From: Pseudoxanthomonas suwonensis
GTDB taxonomy: Bacteria; Pseudomonadota; Gammaproteobacteria; Xanthomonadales; Xanthomonadaceae
Reading direction: 5' to 3'
NCBI RefSeq assembly: GCF_010093235.1
Contig: NZ_PDWP01000024.1
Location: 1 to 62,597, forward strand
Length of the DNA: 62,597 nt
This document shows, piece after piece, positions 1 to 9,500 of this stretch. The notes beneath the pieces were generated by a model. It was not told where the DNA came from and searched no databases. It saw only the letters and a list, made by a program, of their open reading frames with translations. Position 1 is the stretch's first letter. Every line of letters starts with the position of its first letter. Both the position numbers and the translations under genes were made by a program.

Positions 1-87
1 CGCAGGTTCTCGGTCATTCCGTTCGGATCATGCGGGCCCGGCGCCGCCGGGCCCGCATGATCCGAACGGAATGACCGAGAACCTGCG
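1..87. repeat. 87-nt perfect palindrome (43-bp arms, 1-nt centre)
   Basis: Bases 1-43 are the exact reverse complement of bases 45-87, with a single C at 44 between them; I paired every base. The right arm contains the aguA start codon at 71 and its first codons, so the left arm carries the same codons on the other strand, reading off the window. Natural terminators are not this long and do not include coding sequence. An inverted-duplication or fold-back assembly artefact at a contig end is the simplest reading. A genuine inverted duplication is the alternative. Confidence 0.95.
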
Positions 88-1102
88 CTTCCCCGCGGAG
101 TGGGAACCCCAGTCCGCGATCCTGATCGCCTGGCCGCACGCCGGCACCGACTGGGCCGACCGCCTGGGCGAGGTCGAGGAGACCTACATCGCCCTGGTCG
201 CCGCGATCACCCGCTTCCAGGACGCCTGGATCTGCGTGGCCGACGACGACGTCGAGGCCTACGCCGAGGCGCGCCTGCGCTCGGCCCGGATCGACATGGA
301 CCGGGTGCGCTTCATCCCGTTCGACTACGACGACACCTGGCTGCGCGACTCCGGCCCGATCACCCTGCGCGAGGGCGAAGGCTTCCGCGTGCTGGATTTC
401 CGTTTCACCGCCTGGGGCGGCAAGTTCGAGGCCGGCCGCGACGACCGCCTGGTCCAGGCGCTGGCCGCCCAGGGCCTGTTCGGCCACGCCACGCACCAGC
501 GCATCGACTTCGCCCTGGAGGGCGGCGGCATCGAGACCGACGGCGCCGGCACCCTGCTGACCACCTGGCGCTGCCTGCACGAACGCCACCCGCAGGCCAG
601 CCGCGAGGAACTGACTGCGAAGCTGGCCGGCTGGCTGGCCCAGGACCGGGTGCTGTGGCTGGACCACGGCTACCTGGAAGGCGACGACACCGACGCCCAC
701 ATCGACACCCTCGCCCGCTTCGCGCCCGGCGATGCCATCGTGTTCCAGGCCTGCGACGACGAATCCGACAGCCACCATGCCGAACTGAAGGCGATGGCCG
801 GCGAGATCGCCGCGCTGCGCACCGCCGACGGCCGGCCATACCGCCTGTTCCCGCTGCCGTGGGCCGCGCCGGTGATCGACGAAGGCCGGCGCCTGGCCGC
901 CTCGTACGCGAACTTCCTGATCGTGAACGGCGCGGTGCTGATGCCGGCCTATGGCGATCCGGCCGACGACCGCGCCGCCGCCGTGCTGGCCCAGGCCTTC
1001 CCCGGCCGCGAGATCGTGCAGGTCCCCTGCCGTCCGCTGATCTGGCAGAACGGCAGCCTGCACTGCATCAGCATGCAGCTGCCGGCCGGCCTCGGCCGCT
1101 GA
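71..1102 (+). CDS. aguA: agmatine deiminase (agmatine iminohydrolase)
   Basis: Cytoplasmic hydrolase of the porphyromonas-type peptidyl-arginine deiminase family. It converts agmatine to N-carbamoylputrescine plus ammonia, the first step of the agmatine route to putrescine. The 343-residue protein has family length. It shows the N-terminal WEPQSAILIAWP block, the DDTWLRDSGP motif (about residues 87-96), an EGGGIETDG segment (150-158), the acidic DDTDAH with His210, and the nucleophile in GSLHCISMQLP (Cys332). The next gene on the same strand, aguB, does the following step, so the two form a pathway unit. The first codons lie inside the 87-nt palindrome, so the true upstream region is not visible or may be artefactual. 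Confidence 0.95.
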   Translation: MTENLRFPAEWEPQSAILIAWPHAGTDWADRLGEVEETYIALVAAITRFQDAWICVADDDVEAYAEARLRSARIDMDRVRFIPFDYDDTWLRDSGPITLREGEGFRVLDFRFTAWGGKFEAGRDDRLVQALAAQGLFGHATHQRIDFALEGGGIETDGAGTLLTTWRCLHERHPQASREELTAKLAGWLAQDRVLWLDHGYLEGDDTDAHIDTLARFAPGDAIVFQACDDESDSHHAELKAMAGEIAALRTADGRPYRLFPLPWAAPVIDEGRRLAASYANFLIVNGAVLMPAYGDPADDRAAAVLAQAFPGREIVQVPCRPLIWQNGSLHCISMQLPAGLGR

Positions 1103-1124
1103 GCCACTACGCAAGCCCTCCCCG

Positions 1125-1154
1125 CTGAAGCCCGCGCCGCGCGCCGGGCTTCAG
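1125..1154 (+). terminator. GC-rich hairpin between aguA and aguB
   Basis: A perfect 10-bp stem (CTGAAGCCCG at 1125-1134 paired with 1145-1154) has a GC-rich loop and no following T-run. It may act as an mRNA-processing or attenuating hairpin between the two genes rather than a full rho-independent terminator. Confidence 0.4.
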
Positions 1155-1213
1155 GCCCCGTGCGCGGGGCGCGGGTTACCATCCCCTTCCACTACGCCGA
1201 ACAACGCCCGCCG

Positions 1214-2098
1214 ATGAGCCGCAAGACCCTTACCGTCGCCCTTGTCCAGGAACGCAACCAGGGCGATGCCGAAGCCAACCTGGCCGCGATCGAAACCCGC
1301 GTGGCCGAGGCCGCCGCGGCCGGCGCGCAGCTGGTGCTGCTGCAGGAGCTGCACAACGGCGCCTATTTCTGCCAGCACGAATCGGTGGGCGAGTTCGCCC
1401 TGGCCGAGCCGATCCCCGGTCCCAGCACCGAACGCCTGGGCGCGTTGGCGAAGAAGCACGGCGTGGTGATCGTCGGCTCGCTGTTCGAGCGCCGCGCCGC
1501 CGGCCTGTACCACAACACCGCGGTGGTCCTGGAGAAGGACGGCACCCTGCTGGGCAAGTACCGCAAGATGCATATCCCGGACGACCCGGGCTTCTACGAG
1601 AAGTTCTACTTCACCCCCGGCGACATCGGCTTCAAACCGATCGACACCTCGGTCGGCCGCCTCGGCGTGCTGGTGTGCTGGGACCAGTGGTACCCGGAAG
1701 CGGCGCGGCTGATGGCGCTGGCCGGCGCCGAGCTGCTGCTCTACCCCACCGCCATCGGCTGGGACCCGGACGACGCCCAGGACGAGAAGGACCGCCAGCG
1801 CGACGCCTGGACCCTCAGCCACCGCGGCCATGCCGTGGCCAACGGGCTGCCGGTGCTGTCCTGCAACCGCGTCGGCCACGAGCCGTCGCCGCTGGGCGCC
1901 TCGGGCATCCGGTTCTGGGGCAACAGCCATGTACTGGGCCCGCAGGGCGAGTTCCTGGCCCAGGCCGGCGAAGACGCCACCGTGCTGGTGTGCGAGGTCG
2001 ACCTTGGGCGCAGCGAGCACGTGCGCCGGATCTGGCCGTTCCTGCGCGACCGCCGGATCGACGCCTACGGCGACCTGCTCAAGCGCTACATCGACTGA
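1214..2098 (+). CDS. aguB: N-carbamoylputrescine amidase
   Basis: Nitrilase-superfamily amidohydrolase that splits N-carbamoylputrescine into putrescine, CO2 and ammonia. It is 294 residues, as expected. The Glu-Lys-Cys triad is visible: Glu45 in LLQELHN, Lys118 in GKYRKMHIPDD, and Cys155 in VLVCWDQWYPEA. An in-frame ATG lies upstream at 1160, but the residues it adds are not family-like, so MSRKTLTVALVQ at 1214 is the start. It lies 111 nt behind aguA, with a hairpin between them. Together they make putrescine from agmatine independently of ornithine decarboxylase. Confidence 0.95.
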   Translation: MSRKTLTVALVQERNQGDAEANLAAIETRVAEAAAAGAQLVLLQELHNGAYFCQHESVGEFALAEPIPGPSTERLGALAKKHGVVIVGSLFERRAAGLYHNTAVVLEKDGTLLGKYRKMHIPDDPGFYEKFYFTPGDIGFKPIDTSVGRLGVLVCWDQWYPEAARLMALAGAELLLYPTAIGWDPDDAQDEKDRQRDAWTLSHRGHAVANGLPVLSCNRVGHEPSPLGASGIRFWGNSHVLGPQGEFLAQAGEDATVLVCEVDLGRSEHVRRIWPFLRDRRIDAYGDLLKRYID

Positions 2099-2171
2099 CC
2101 AGCCCGCGCTGGCCTGCAACTTTCCCCGATACGCCGGGTCCCATCCGGGACCCGAGCGCCGCCAGCCCGAG

Positions 2172-3401
2172 ATGACCATCATCGAATCCCTGCCCGAACC
2201 CGCGCCCGCCCCCACCGATCCGCTGGCCGGCCAGCCCATGCGCGTGGTGGAGCGCGACGGCGTCCGCTACACCCTGCTGGGTACCGCGCACGTGTCGCGC
2301 GCCAGCATCGAAGCCGTCCGCGCCGCGGTGGCTTCCGGCAGCTACGACGCGGTGGCCGTGGAGCTGGACGCGGGCCGGCTGCAGTCGCTGAGCGACCCGG
2401 ACGTGCTGGCGAAGATGGACATCGTCCAGGTGATCCGCAACGGCAAGACCCACGTGTTCGCCGCCAACCTGGCGCTCTCCAGCTACCAGCGCCGCCTGGC
2501 CGAGCAGCTGGACGTGGAGCCCGGCGCCGAGCTCAAGTCGGCGGTGGAAGATGCGCGCTCGATGGGCCTGCCGGTGAAGCTGATCGACCGCGAGGTCGGC
2601 CTGACCTTCCGCCGCGCGATGCAGCGGCTGGGCTGGTGGGGGCGTGCCAAGACCGGCGCCGGCATCCTGCTGGCCATGTTCGGCGACGAGGAAGTCGGCG
2701 ACGACGAGATCGAGAAACTCAAGCAGGGCGACATGCTGGAGGCCAGCTTCGGCGAGTTCGCCTCGCACAGCCCGGCGCTGTACGAGACCGTGATCGCCGA
2801 GCGCGACCGCTACATGGCCAACCGCCTGCGCCAGGAGCGCGACGCGCGGAATGTGCTGGCGGTGGTCGGCGCGGGCCACCTGCCCGGCCTGGCGCGCCAC
2901 CTGGCCGAGGACCAGGACGATCCGGCCCAGGTCCTGGGCGAGCTGGAAACCGTGCGCGAGAACTCCGGCTTCCCGTGGATGGAGACCATCATCGGCGCGT
3001 TCCTGCTGGGCGGCTTCGGCTGGGGCATCTGGCAGGGCGGGCTCGACGTGGGCGCGGATCTGCTGCTGCAGTGGGTGCTGGCCACCGGCCTGCTGGGCGC
3101 GCTTGGCTGCGCCATCGCCGGCGGCCATCCGCTGAGCATCCTCGCCGCCTTCATCGCCTCGCCGCTGACCCCGCTGCACCCGGCGCTGGCCTCGGGCACC
3201 GTCAGCGCCTTCGTCGAGGCGACGCTGCGCAAGCCGACCTACGCCGACTTCATGGCCCTGCGCGACAACGTGCAGACGCTCAAGGGCTGGTGGCGCAACC
3301 GGGTGGCGCGGATCCTGCTCAACTTTTTCCTCACCAGCCTCGGTACCGCGATCGGCGTGTGGACCGGCGGCCTGCGCATGCTCGGCAAGCTGGTGGGCTG
3401 A
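2172..3401 (+). CDS. TraB/PrgY family membrane protein
   Basis: A 409-residue protein of the TraB family (PrgY/TraB, once linked to pheromone shutdown in enterococci; role in proteobacteria unclear). The family signatures are GTAHVSRAS near residue 38 and VVGAGHLPG near residue 235, on either side of a soluble domain with conserved acidic positions. The last third is hydrophobic with several predicted membrane segments. The start at 2172 was chosen because the long upstream extension of the reading frame is out-of-frame aguB sequence. It is followed by a strong bidirectional terminator shared with the convergent RND operon. TIKI/erythromycin-esterase-like metalloprotease activity has been proposed for the superfamily but cannot be shown here. 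Confidence 0.85.
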   Translation: MTIIESLPEPAPAPTDPLAGQPMRVVERDGVRYTLLGTAHVSRASIEAVRAAVASGSYDAVAVELDAGRLQSLSDPDVLAKMDIVQVIRNGKTHVFAANLALSSYQRRLAEQLDVEPGAELKSAVEDARSMGLPVKLIDREVGLTFRRAMQRLGWWGRAKTGAGILLAMFGDEEVGDDEIEKLKQGDMLEASFGEFASHSPALYETVIAERDRYMANRLRQERDARNVLAVVGAGHLPGLARHLAEDQDDPAQVLGELETVRENSGFPWMETIIGAFLLGGFGWGIWQGGLDVGADLLLQWVLATGLLGALGCAIAGGHPLSILAAFIASPLTPLHPALASGTVSAFVEATLRKPTYADFMALRDNVQTLKGWWRNRVARILLNFFLTSLGTAIGVWTGGLRMLGKLVG

Positions 3402-3427
3402 AGCCCGCGCCACCGACGGAAAAAGGA

Positions 3428-3451
3428 AAGCCCGGCTTGCGCCGGGCTTTT
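3428..3451. terminator. bidirectional rho-independent terminator
   Basis: The 10-bp stem AAAGCCCGGC / GCCGGGCTTT has a TTGC loop, with T residues on one side and A residues on the other. It sits between the convergent traB-like gene and the RND permease gene and would stop both transcripts. Confidence 0.85.
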
Positions 3452-3471
3452 CCGTTGCCGGGCGGCAGGAC

Positions 3472-6400
3472 TTACTCCGCCGCGGCGGCCGGCACGCTGG
3501 GGGCCGCGCCGCCCGTGTCCAGCCCGCGTGCGCGGCGCACCAGGCGCGCGGTGCCGGTGCGCAGGTCGTCCAGGATCGCGTAGATGGTCGGCAGGAACAG
3601 CAGGCTGACCACCGTCGAGAACGCCAGGCCGCCGGCGATGGCGCGTGCCATCGGGTAGTACGGCGGCATGCCGTCGACGGTCTGGGTGTTCAGTGCGATC
3701 GGGATCATCGCCAGGATCGCCGTGCCCATGGTCATCATGATCGGGCGCAGGCGTTCGCGGCTGCCTTCCACCAGCGCATCGGTGCGCGCGAGCCCGCGCC
3801 GGCGCAGGTTGTTGATGTGCTCGATCATCACGATGCCGTTGTTCACGACCACGCCCATCAGCACCAGGATGCCGATCACCGCCATGATGTTCATCTCGGT
3901 GCCGGTGATCCAGAACAGCCAGTACACGCCGAAGATCGAGAACAGCACGCAGGACATGATCGCGCTCGGGAACAGCATCGACTCGAACACCGCCGCCATG
4001 ATCACCAGCATCAGGACCAGCGCGATCATGATCGCCCGCAGCATCTGCGACATGCCGTCGAAGTTGATGTTGAAGCTGGCGCTGTCGAAGGTGTAGCCGT
4101 AGCCCGGCGGGAACTGCACGGCCGCCAGCGCCTCCTCGATGGCCTTGCGCGCGTCGGCCACCGGCACGTCCTTGGCCAGCCCCGCCTCGATGCGCAGCAT
4201 CGTCTGCCGGTTCAGGCGCTGGATGGAGGTGGCGGACGGATTGACGTTGACGTCGACCATCGCCAGCAGCGGGATCTCGGTGCCATTGGGCGCGCGCACC
4301 ATGAACGAGGCCAGGTCCTCGATGCCGTAGCGGTCGGCGCCGGCGAAGCGCACGTTCACCGGGATCTCCACGCCTTCGCGGTGGAAGTCGCGCAGCGATG
4401 AACCACGCAGGGCCATGCCGACGTACTCGGCCACCTGCTGGGCGTTGAAGCCATACGCCGCGGCGCGCTCGCGGTCCACCCGCACCGACAGCTCGGTATT
4501 GGCGTCGCCGGTGTCCACGCGCACGTCGCGCAGCTTGGGGTTGCGTCCCAGCAGCGGCACGATGTCCGCGGCCAGGTCCTGCAATACCTGCGAGGAGTCG
4601 CCGACCAGGGCGAAGTTCACGCCCTGGCCCTGGTTGCCCGAGCCGCCCGGCCAGCCGATGCCGATCTTGGCCCGCGCCGACTGCGGCAGGCCCTTGCGGA
4701 TCTTCTCCTGGATCTCCTTGCTGATCTCCAGGTCGTCGATGGTCAGGTACAGGCGGGTGTAGGCCCAGCCCTGCTCGCTGTAGCGGCTGTACACGCGATC
4801 GACCTTGAACTCCTCGCGGTTGGCGTTGATGAACGCCTCCACGCGCGCCACCTCGCGGCCCATCTCGTCCTTGGAGTAGGCGCCCTTCCATTGATAGAAG
4901 ATGTTGATCTGGTCCGGGGAGCTGTCGTCACCGCCGCCCTTGCTCTGGCTGATGGGCACGAAGCTGGCCAGGGTGATCAGCACGATGCCGGCCACGCTCC
5001 AGCCGCGGTGCTGCAGGCTCCAGCGCAGGGTGCGCGCGTAGCGGTCCTGCAGCCGGGTGATCAGCGGCGACTTCACCGCCGGCGGGGTCTTCATCCGCGC
5101 CGACAGCATCGGGATGAGGCTGATGGCCACCAGCCAGGACGCCAGCAGCGAGACCGAAATCGTCACCGCCAGCTGGCCCAGGTAGATGCTGATGATGTTC
5201 TTCTCGCCGAACAGCATCGGCAGGAACACCACGCAGTGGCACAGGGTGCCTGCCGACAGCGCGATGGCCACGTGGCGGGTGCCGATGATCGAGGCCAGGG
5301 CCTGGCGGTCCGGGTACTTCTCGCGCTCCTGGTAGATGCTCTCGACCACCACCACGGCATTGTCCACCAGCATGCCCACCGCCAGCAGCAGGCCCATCAT
5401 CGAGATGATGTTGAGGGTGATGCCGGCGAAGTACATGAAGCCCAGCGTCATCGCGAAGCAGATCGGGATCGCCAGGCTGACCATCAGCGTGGACGGCCAG
5501 TGGCGCAGGAACGCATAGAGCACGATCACCGACAGCGCCAGGCCGATCGCGCCGGCCTCGGCCAGCGCCGCCAGCGAGCTGGTCACGGCCTGCCCCTGGT
5601 CGTCGGTGATCTCGATGCCGATGCCGCGCATGGCCGGGTCCTGCTCCAGCGCCTGCACTTCCTTGCGCACGGCGCGCGAAAGGTCGACCAGGTTCGCCGC
5701 CCGCTCCTTGAAGATGTCCACCGCCACGCTGGGCCGGCCGTCCAGCTGGCGCACGTAGTCCATGCGCTGCGGCTGCAGCGAGACCTCGGCGATGTCCGAC
5801 AGGCGCACGCCCGTGCCGTTGACCGGCAGGTCGCGCAGCGCCTGCAGCTCCTGCAGCTCGCCGCGCGGCTGCACCCGCAGCCGGCGCCCGGCCTCGGTGA
5901 TCTGCCCGGCGGAGACCGAGAAGTTGGCCGCCTGCAGCCGCTGCACCAGCTCGTTGAGCGCCACGCCATGGGCGCTCAGGCGGTCCTTGTCCAGCGCCAC
6001 CAGCACCTCCTGGCGGGCGACGCCCTCGACCTCGATCCGGGCCACGCCCGGGATGCGCTCCAGCCGGCGCTTGATCGTCTGTTCGATCAGGTCGGCGCGC
6101 GAGGTGAGGTCCTCCTCGCTGGTCAGGCGCAGGCTGATCGCCTCGCGGTCGGAGGTGGTCCAGCGGTAGACGTAGTAGCGGCGGAAGTCGTCGGGCAGCT
6201 CGTCGCGGATCGCGTCGATGCGCTCGCGCGCCTCGGACGCGGCGATGGCGATGTCGCGGTTCCAGTCGCTGAACTCCACCTGGATCTGCGCGCTTTCGGC
6301 GTTGGCCCGCGAGTTCATCGTGCGGATGCCGGGCATGGTCGCCAGCGCCTCCTCCACCGGCCGCAGCACGTTGCGCTCGATCTCCTCGGGGGTCGAGCCC

Positions 6401-6555
6401 TCGTACGGCAGCCAGACGAAGAAGAACGGGATCGTGGCCTCCGGCTCGGCCTCCAGCGGCAGCCGCAACGAGGCGATCAGGCCGATCACCACCATCGACA
6501 CGAACAGCATGATGGTGGTGACCGGGCGGCGGATGGACAGCTCGGTGATATTCAT
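3472..6555 (-). CDS. RND efflux permease, second of a tandem pair
   Basis: A 1027-residue inner-membrane proton antiporter of the HAE/AcrB-like RND family, last gene of a three-gene operon. The N-terminal helix, the large periplasmic loops and two sets of six membrane segments fit the family. The TM4 proton-relay segment reads GMLVDNAVVVVES: Asp398 is kept, but the second Asp of AcrB (Asp408) is replaced by Asn399. The neighbouring permease has both. Two different permeases behind one adaptor suggest a heteromeric pump of MdtBC type, in which one subunit carries most of the proton traffic (inference). Its ATG begins one base after the previous stop. No outer-membrane factor is encoded here, so a TolC-like protein elsewhere is needed. 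Confidence 0.9.
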   Translation of the reverse strand: MNITELSIRRPVTTIMLFVSMVVIGLIASLRLPLEAEPEATIPFFFVWLPYEGSTPEEIERNVLRPVEEALATMPGIRTMNSRANAESAQIQVEFSDWNRDIAIAASEARERIDAIRDELPDDFRRYYVYRWTTSDREAISLRLTSEEDLTSRADLIEQTIKRRLERIPGVARIEVEGVARQEVLVALDKDRLSAHGVALNELVQRLQAANFSVSAGQITEAGRRLRVQPRGELQELQALRDLPVNGTGVRLSDIAEVSLQPQRMDYVRQLDGRPSVAVDIFKERAANLVDLSRAVRKEVQALEQDPAMRGIGIEITDDQGQAVTSSLAALAEAGAIGLALSVIVLYAFLRHWPSTLMVSLAIPICFAMTLGFMYFAGITLNIISMMGLLLAVGMLVDNAVVVVESIYQEREKYPDRQALASIIGTRHVAIALSAGTLCHCVVFLPMLFGEKNIISIYLGQLAVTISVSLLASWLVAISLIPMLSARMKTPPAVKSPLITRLQDRYARTLRWSLQHRGWSVAGIVLITLASFVPISQSKGGGDDSSPDQINIFYQWKGAYSKDEMGREVARVEAFINANREEFKVDRVYSRYSEQGWAYTRLYLTIDDLEISKEIQEKIRKGLPQSARAKIGIGWPGGSGNQGQGVNFALVGDSSQVLQDLAADIVPLLGRNPKLRDVRVDTGDANTELSVRVDRERAAAYGFNAQQVAEYVGMALRGSSLRDFHREGVEIPVNVRFAGADRYGIEDLASFMVRAPNGTEIPLLAMVDVNVNPSATSIQRLNRQTMLRIEAGLAKDVPVADARKAIEEALAAVQFPPGYGYTFDSASFNINFDGMSQMLRAIMIALVLMLVIMAAVFESMLFPSAIMSCVLFSIFGVYWLFWITGTEMNIMAVIGILVLMGVVVNNGIVMIEHINNLRRRGLARTDALVEGSRERLRPIMMTMGTAILAMIPIALNTQTVDGMPPYYPMARAIAGGLAFSTVVSLLFLPTIYAILDDLRTGTARLVRRARGLDTGGAAPSVPAAAAE

Positions 6556-6556
6556 C

Positions 6557-9500
6557 TCAGGCCTCCGCGCCGCCGCCGATCGGATCCTGCTCGTGGGCCA
6601 GCACCTGCTCGGCCTGCCGGGCCTCGCGCCTGGCGCGCGCGCCGCGCTCGACGTAGTAGCCGTCGGGCTTGCGGTCCAGCAGGTCGTACACCACCGGGAT
6701 CACCACCAGGGTCAGCAGCGTCGACACCAGCAGGCCGCCGATCACGGTGATCGCCATCGGCGAGCGCACCTCCGCGCCCTCGCCGAAGGCCAGCGCCAGC
6801 GGCATGAAGCCGAACACCGCCGTCAGCGTGGTCATCATGATCGGACGCAGGCGAGAACGCGCGCCCTCGACCAGGGCCTCGCGCTTGGCCACGCCGGCCT
6901 CGCGCAGCTGGTTGACCTTGTCGATCAGGATGATCGCGTTCTTCACCACCAGGCCCACCAGCAGGATGAGGCCGATCGACACCACCACCGACACCGGCGA
7001 GCCGGTCAGCAGCAGCGCGCCGATCGCACCCACCAGCGCCAGCGGGATGGTGAACAGGATGACGAACGGGTGCAGCAGCGACTCGAACTGCGAGGCCATC
7101 ACCAGGTAGCCCAGGAACACCGCCAGCCCGAAGGCGAACAGCAGCGAGCGCAGCGATTCGCCCAGTTCCTCGCCCTGGCCGCCGATCCGCATGCCGATGT
7201 CGGCGCCCAGCGGGCTGGCCGCCACCATCTGCTGTACCTCGGCCACCGCGGTACCCAGGTCGATGCCGCGCAGGTTGGCCGAGACGATCGCCACCCGGCG
7301 CTGGTCGACGCGGTGGATCTCGCTCGGGCCGGTGGTGGCCACCACGTCGGCCACCGAGGACAGCTCGATCGGATTGCTGCCCTTGGGATTGACGATCAGG
7401 CGGCGGATGTCGTCCACCGAGGAACGCTCGGCCTCGCCCACCCGCACCAGCACGTCGATCTTGCGGTCGCGGAAGCTGTAGCGGGTGGCGACGTTGCCGC
7501 GCACCTTGTTGACCACCGCGTCGGCGATCTGGCGGGTGGTCAGGCCCAGGGCCGCGGCGCGGTCCTGGTCGAAGATCACCTGGATCTCGGGGAAACCCTG
7601 CTCCACGGTGGACTTCACGTCGGCGTAGTGCGGGTTCTGGCGCAGCATCCCCGCCAGCTTGTTGCCGGCCACGCGGATCGCCTCCAGGTCGTTGCCCTCG
7701 ATCTCGATCTCCAGCGGCGCGGCCAGCGCGAACAGCTCCGGACGGGCGAAGTCGACCTGCGCGGACGGATAAGCCTTCATCGTCTGGCGCAGCTTCTCCA
7801 TCAGCTCCGCCTCGCGCGAGGTGTCGTCCATGACCACCGACAGCTTGCCGATGTTCTCGCCGCTCTCGGTCGGGCTGGCATCCAGCCGGGTGCCGGTGCC
7901 GGAGACGCCGTACAGCAGGCGCACGCCGGGCTCCTGCGCGTGCTTGCGCTGCACGTCGCGCACCAGCGCGTCGGTCTGCGCCAGCGGCGTGCCGGGCGGC
8001 AGCTTGGCGGTCATCTCGAAGCGGTCCTGGGCCAGCTGGGGGATCAGGTCAACGCCCAGCAGCGGCAGGGTCGCCATGGTCGCCGCGAAGGCCAGCGCGG
8101 CGCCGCCCAGCACCAGTCCGGGGTGCTGCAGCGCGCCCGGCAGCAGGCGCATGTAGCCGGCCTCGGCGCGATGGTACGGGGCCATGGCGATGTCGCTGGC
8201 CTTGCGCATGACCGGCCCGACCACGGCGACCACAAGGCGGAACGCACGCACCACCAGCCAGGCCACGGCCAGGAAGCCGTAGCGGAACAGCGCGCCGAAG
8301 CCGCGTCCGGCCAGCGCCGCCGGCTTCTGCCAGGTGCGCTGCGGGCGCCACGGCTCGCGCGGCGGCTCGGGCTGGAACTCCAGCGGGGCGCGTCCCTTCA
8401 GCGAGCTGAGCATCGGCACCAGGGTCATCGACACCACCAGCGAGACCGCGATGGCGATGGCCACGGTCAGCGCCTGGTCGCGGAACAGCTGGCCGGCGAT
8501 GCCCTCGACGAACACCAGGGGCAGGAACACGGCGATGGTGGTCAGGGTCGAGGCGACCACCGCCATGAACACCTCGCGGGTGCCGGTGATCGCGGCCTCG
8601 AGCACGCCCAGGCCGCGCTCACGGGCCTTGGCGATGGATTCCAGCACCACGATCGAGTCGTCCACCACCAGGCCGGTGGCCAGCGCCAGGCCGCCCAGCG
8701 ACATCACGTTCAGGCTCAGGCCCAGCTGGCCCATGAAGAAGAACGTGGTGATGATCGAGACCGGCAACGACAGCGAAATGACGAAGGTGCTCCAGCCGTC
8801 GCGCAGGAACAGGAAGATGATCAGCACCGACAGCAGGCCGCCGATCACCGCGTCCAGCTTCACGTCGTTGACGGCGTGGCGGATGAAGACCGACTGGTCC
8901 TCGACCACGGTCAGCTCGATGTCCTTGGGCATGCGCTCGCGGATCTGCCTCAGCTTCGCCTCGAGCGCGTCGGCGGTGGAGACGGTGTTGGCGTCGCCCT
9001 CCTTGTAGCCCGCCAGCTCGACCGCTTCGCGGCCGGCGCTGCGGATCACCGCCTCGCGTTCCTTGTAGCCCTGGCGCACGTCGGCCACGTCCTTCAGGCG
9101 CACCGGGGCCATGCCGCTGCCGCCGTTGCCGTCCCCGCGCAGGGCGGCGATCACGTTGGGGTCGCGGCTGCCGAGGATGGCCAGCATCAGCTGGCGGTTC
9201 TCGCCGGTGGCGCTGGAGGACTGGCCGCCGGCGGTGGTCAGCAGCATCTCGCGCATCTGCTCGACCGAGGCGAACTGGTTGACGGTGCGGACCAGGTAGC
9301 GCTGGGTGCCCTCCTCCAGGCGGCCGCCGGAGAGGTTGACGTTCTCCTGCTTCAGGCGCTCGATCACCTGGTCCAGCGACAGCCCCAGCTGGGCGAGCTT
9401 GCGCTGGTCGATGTCGACCTGGATCTCGTCTTCCAGGCCGCCGCCGACCTTCACCGCGGCCACGCCGGTGACCGGCTCGAGCTTGCGCTTGAGGTCCTCG

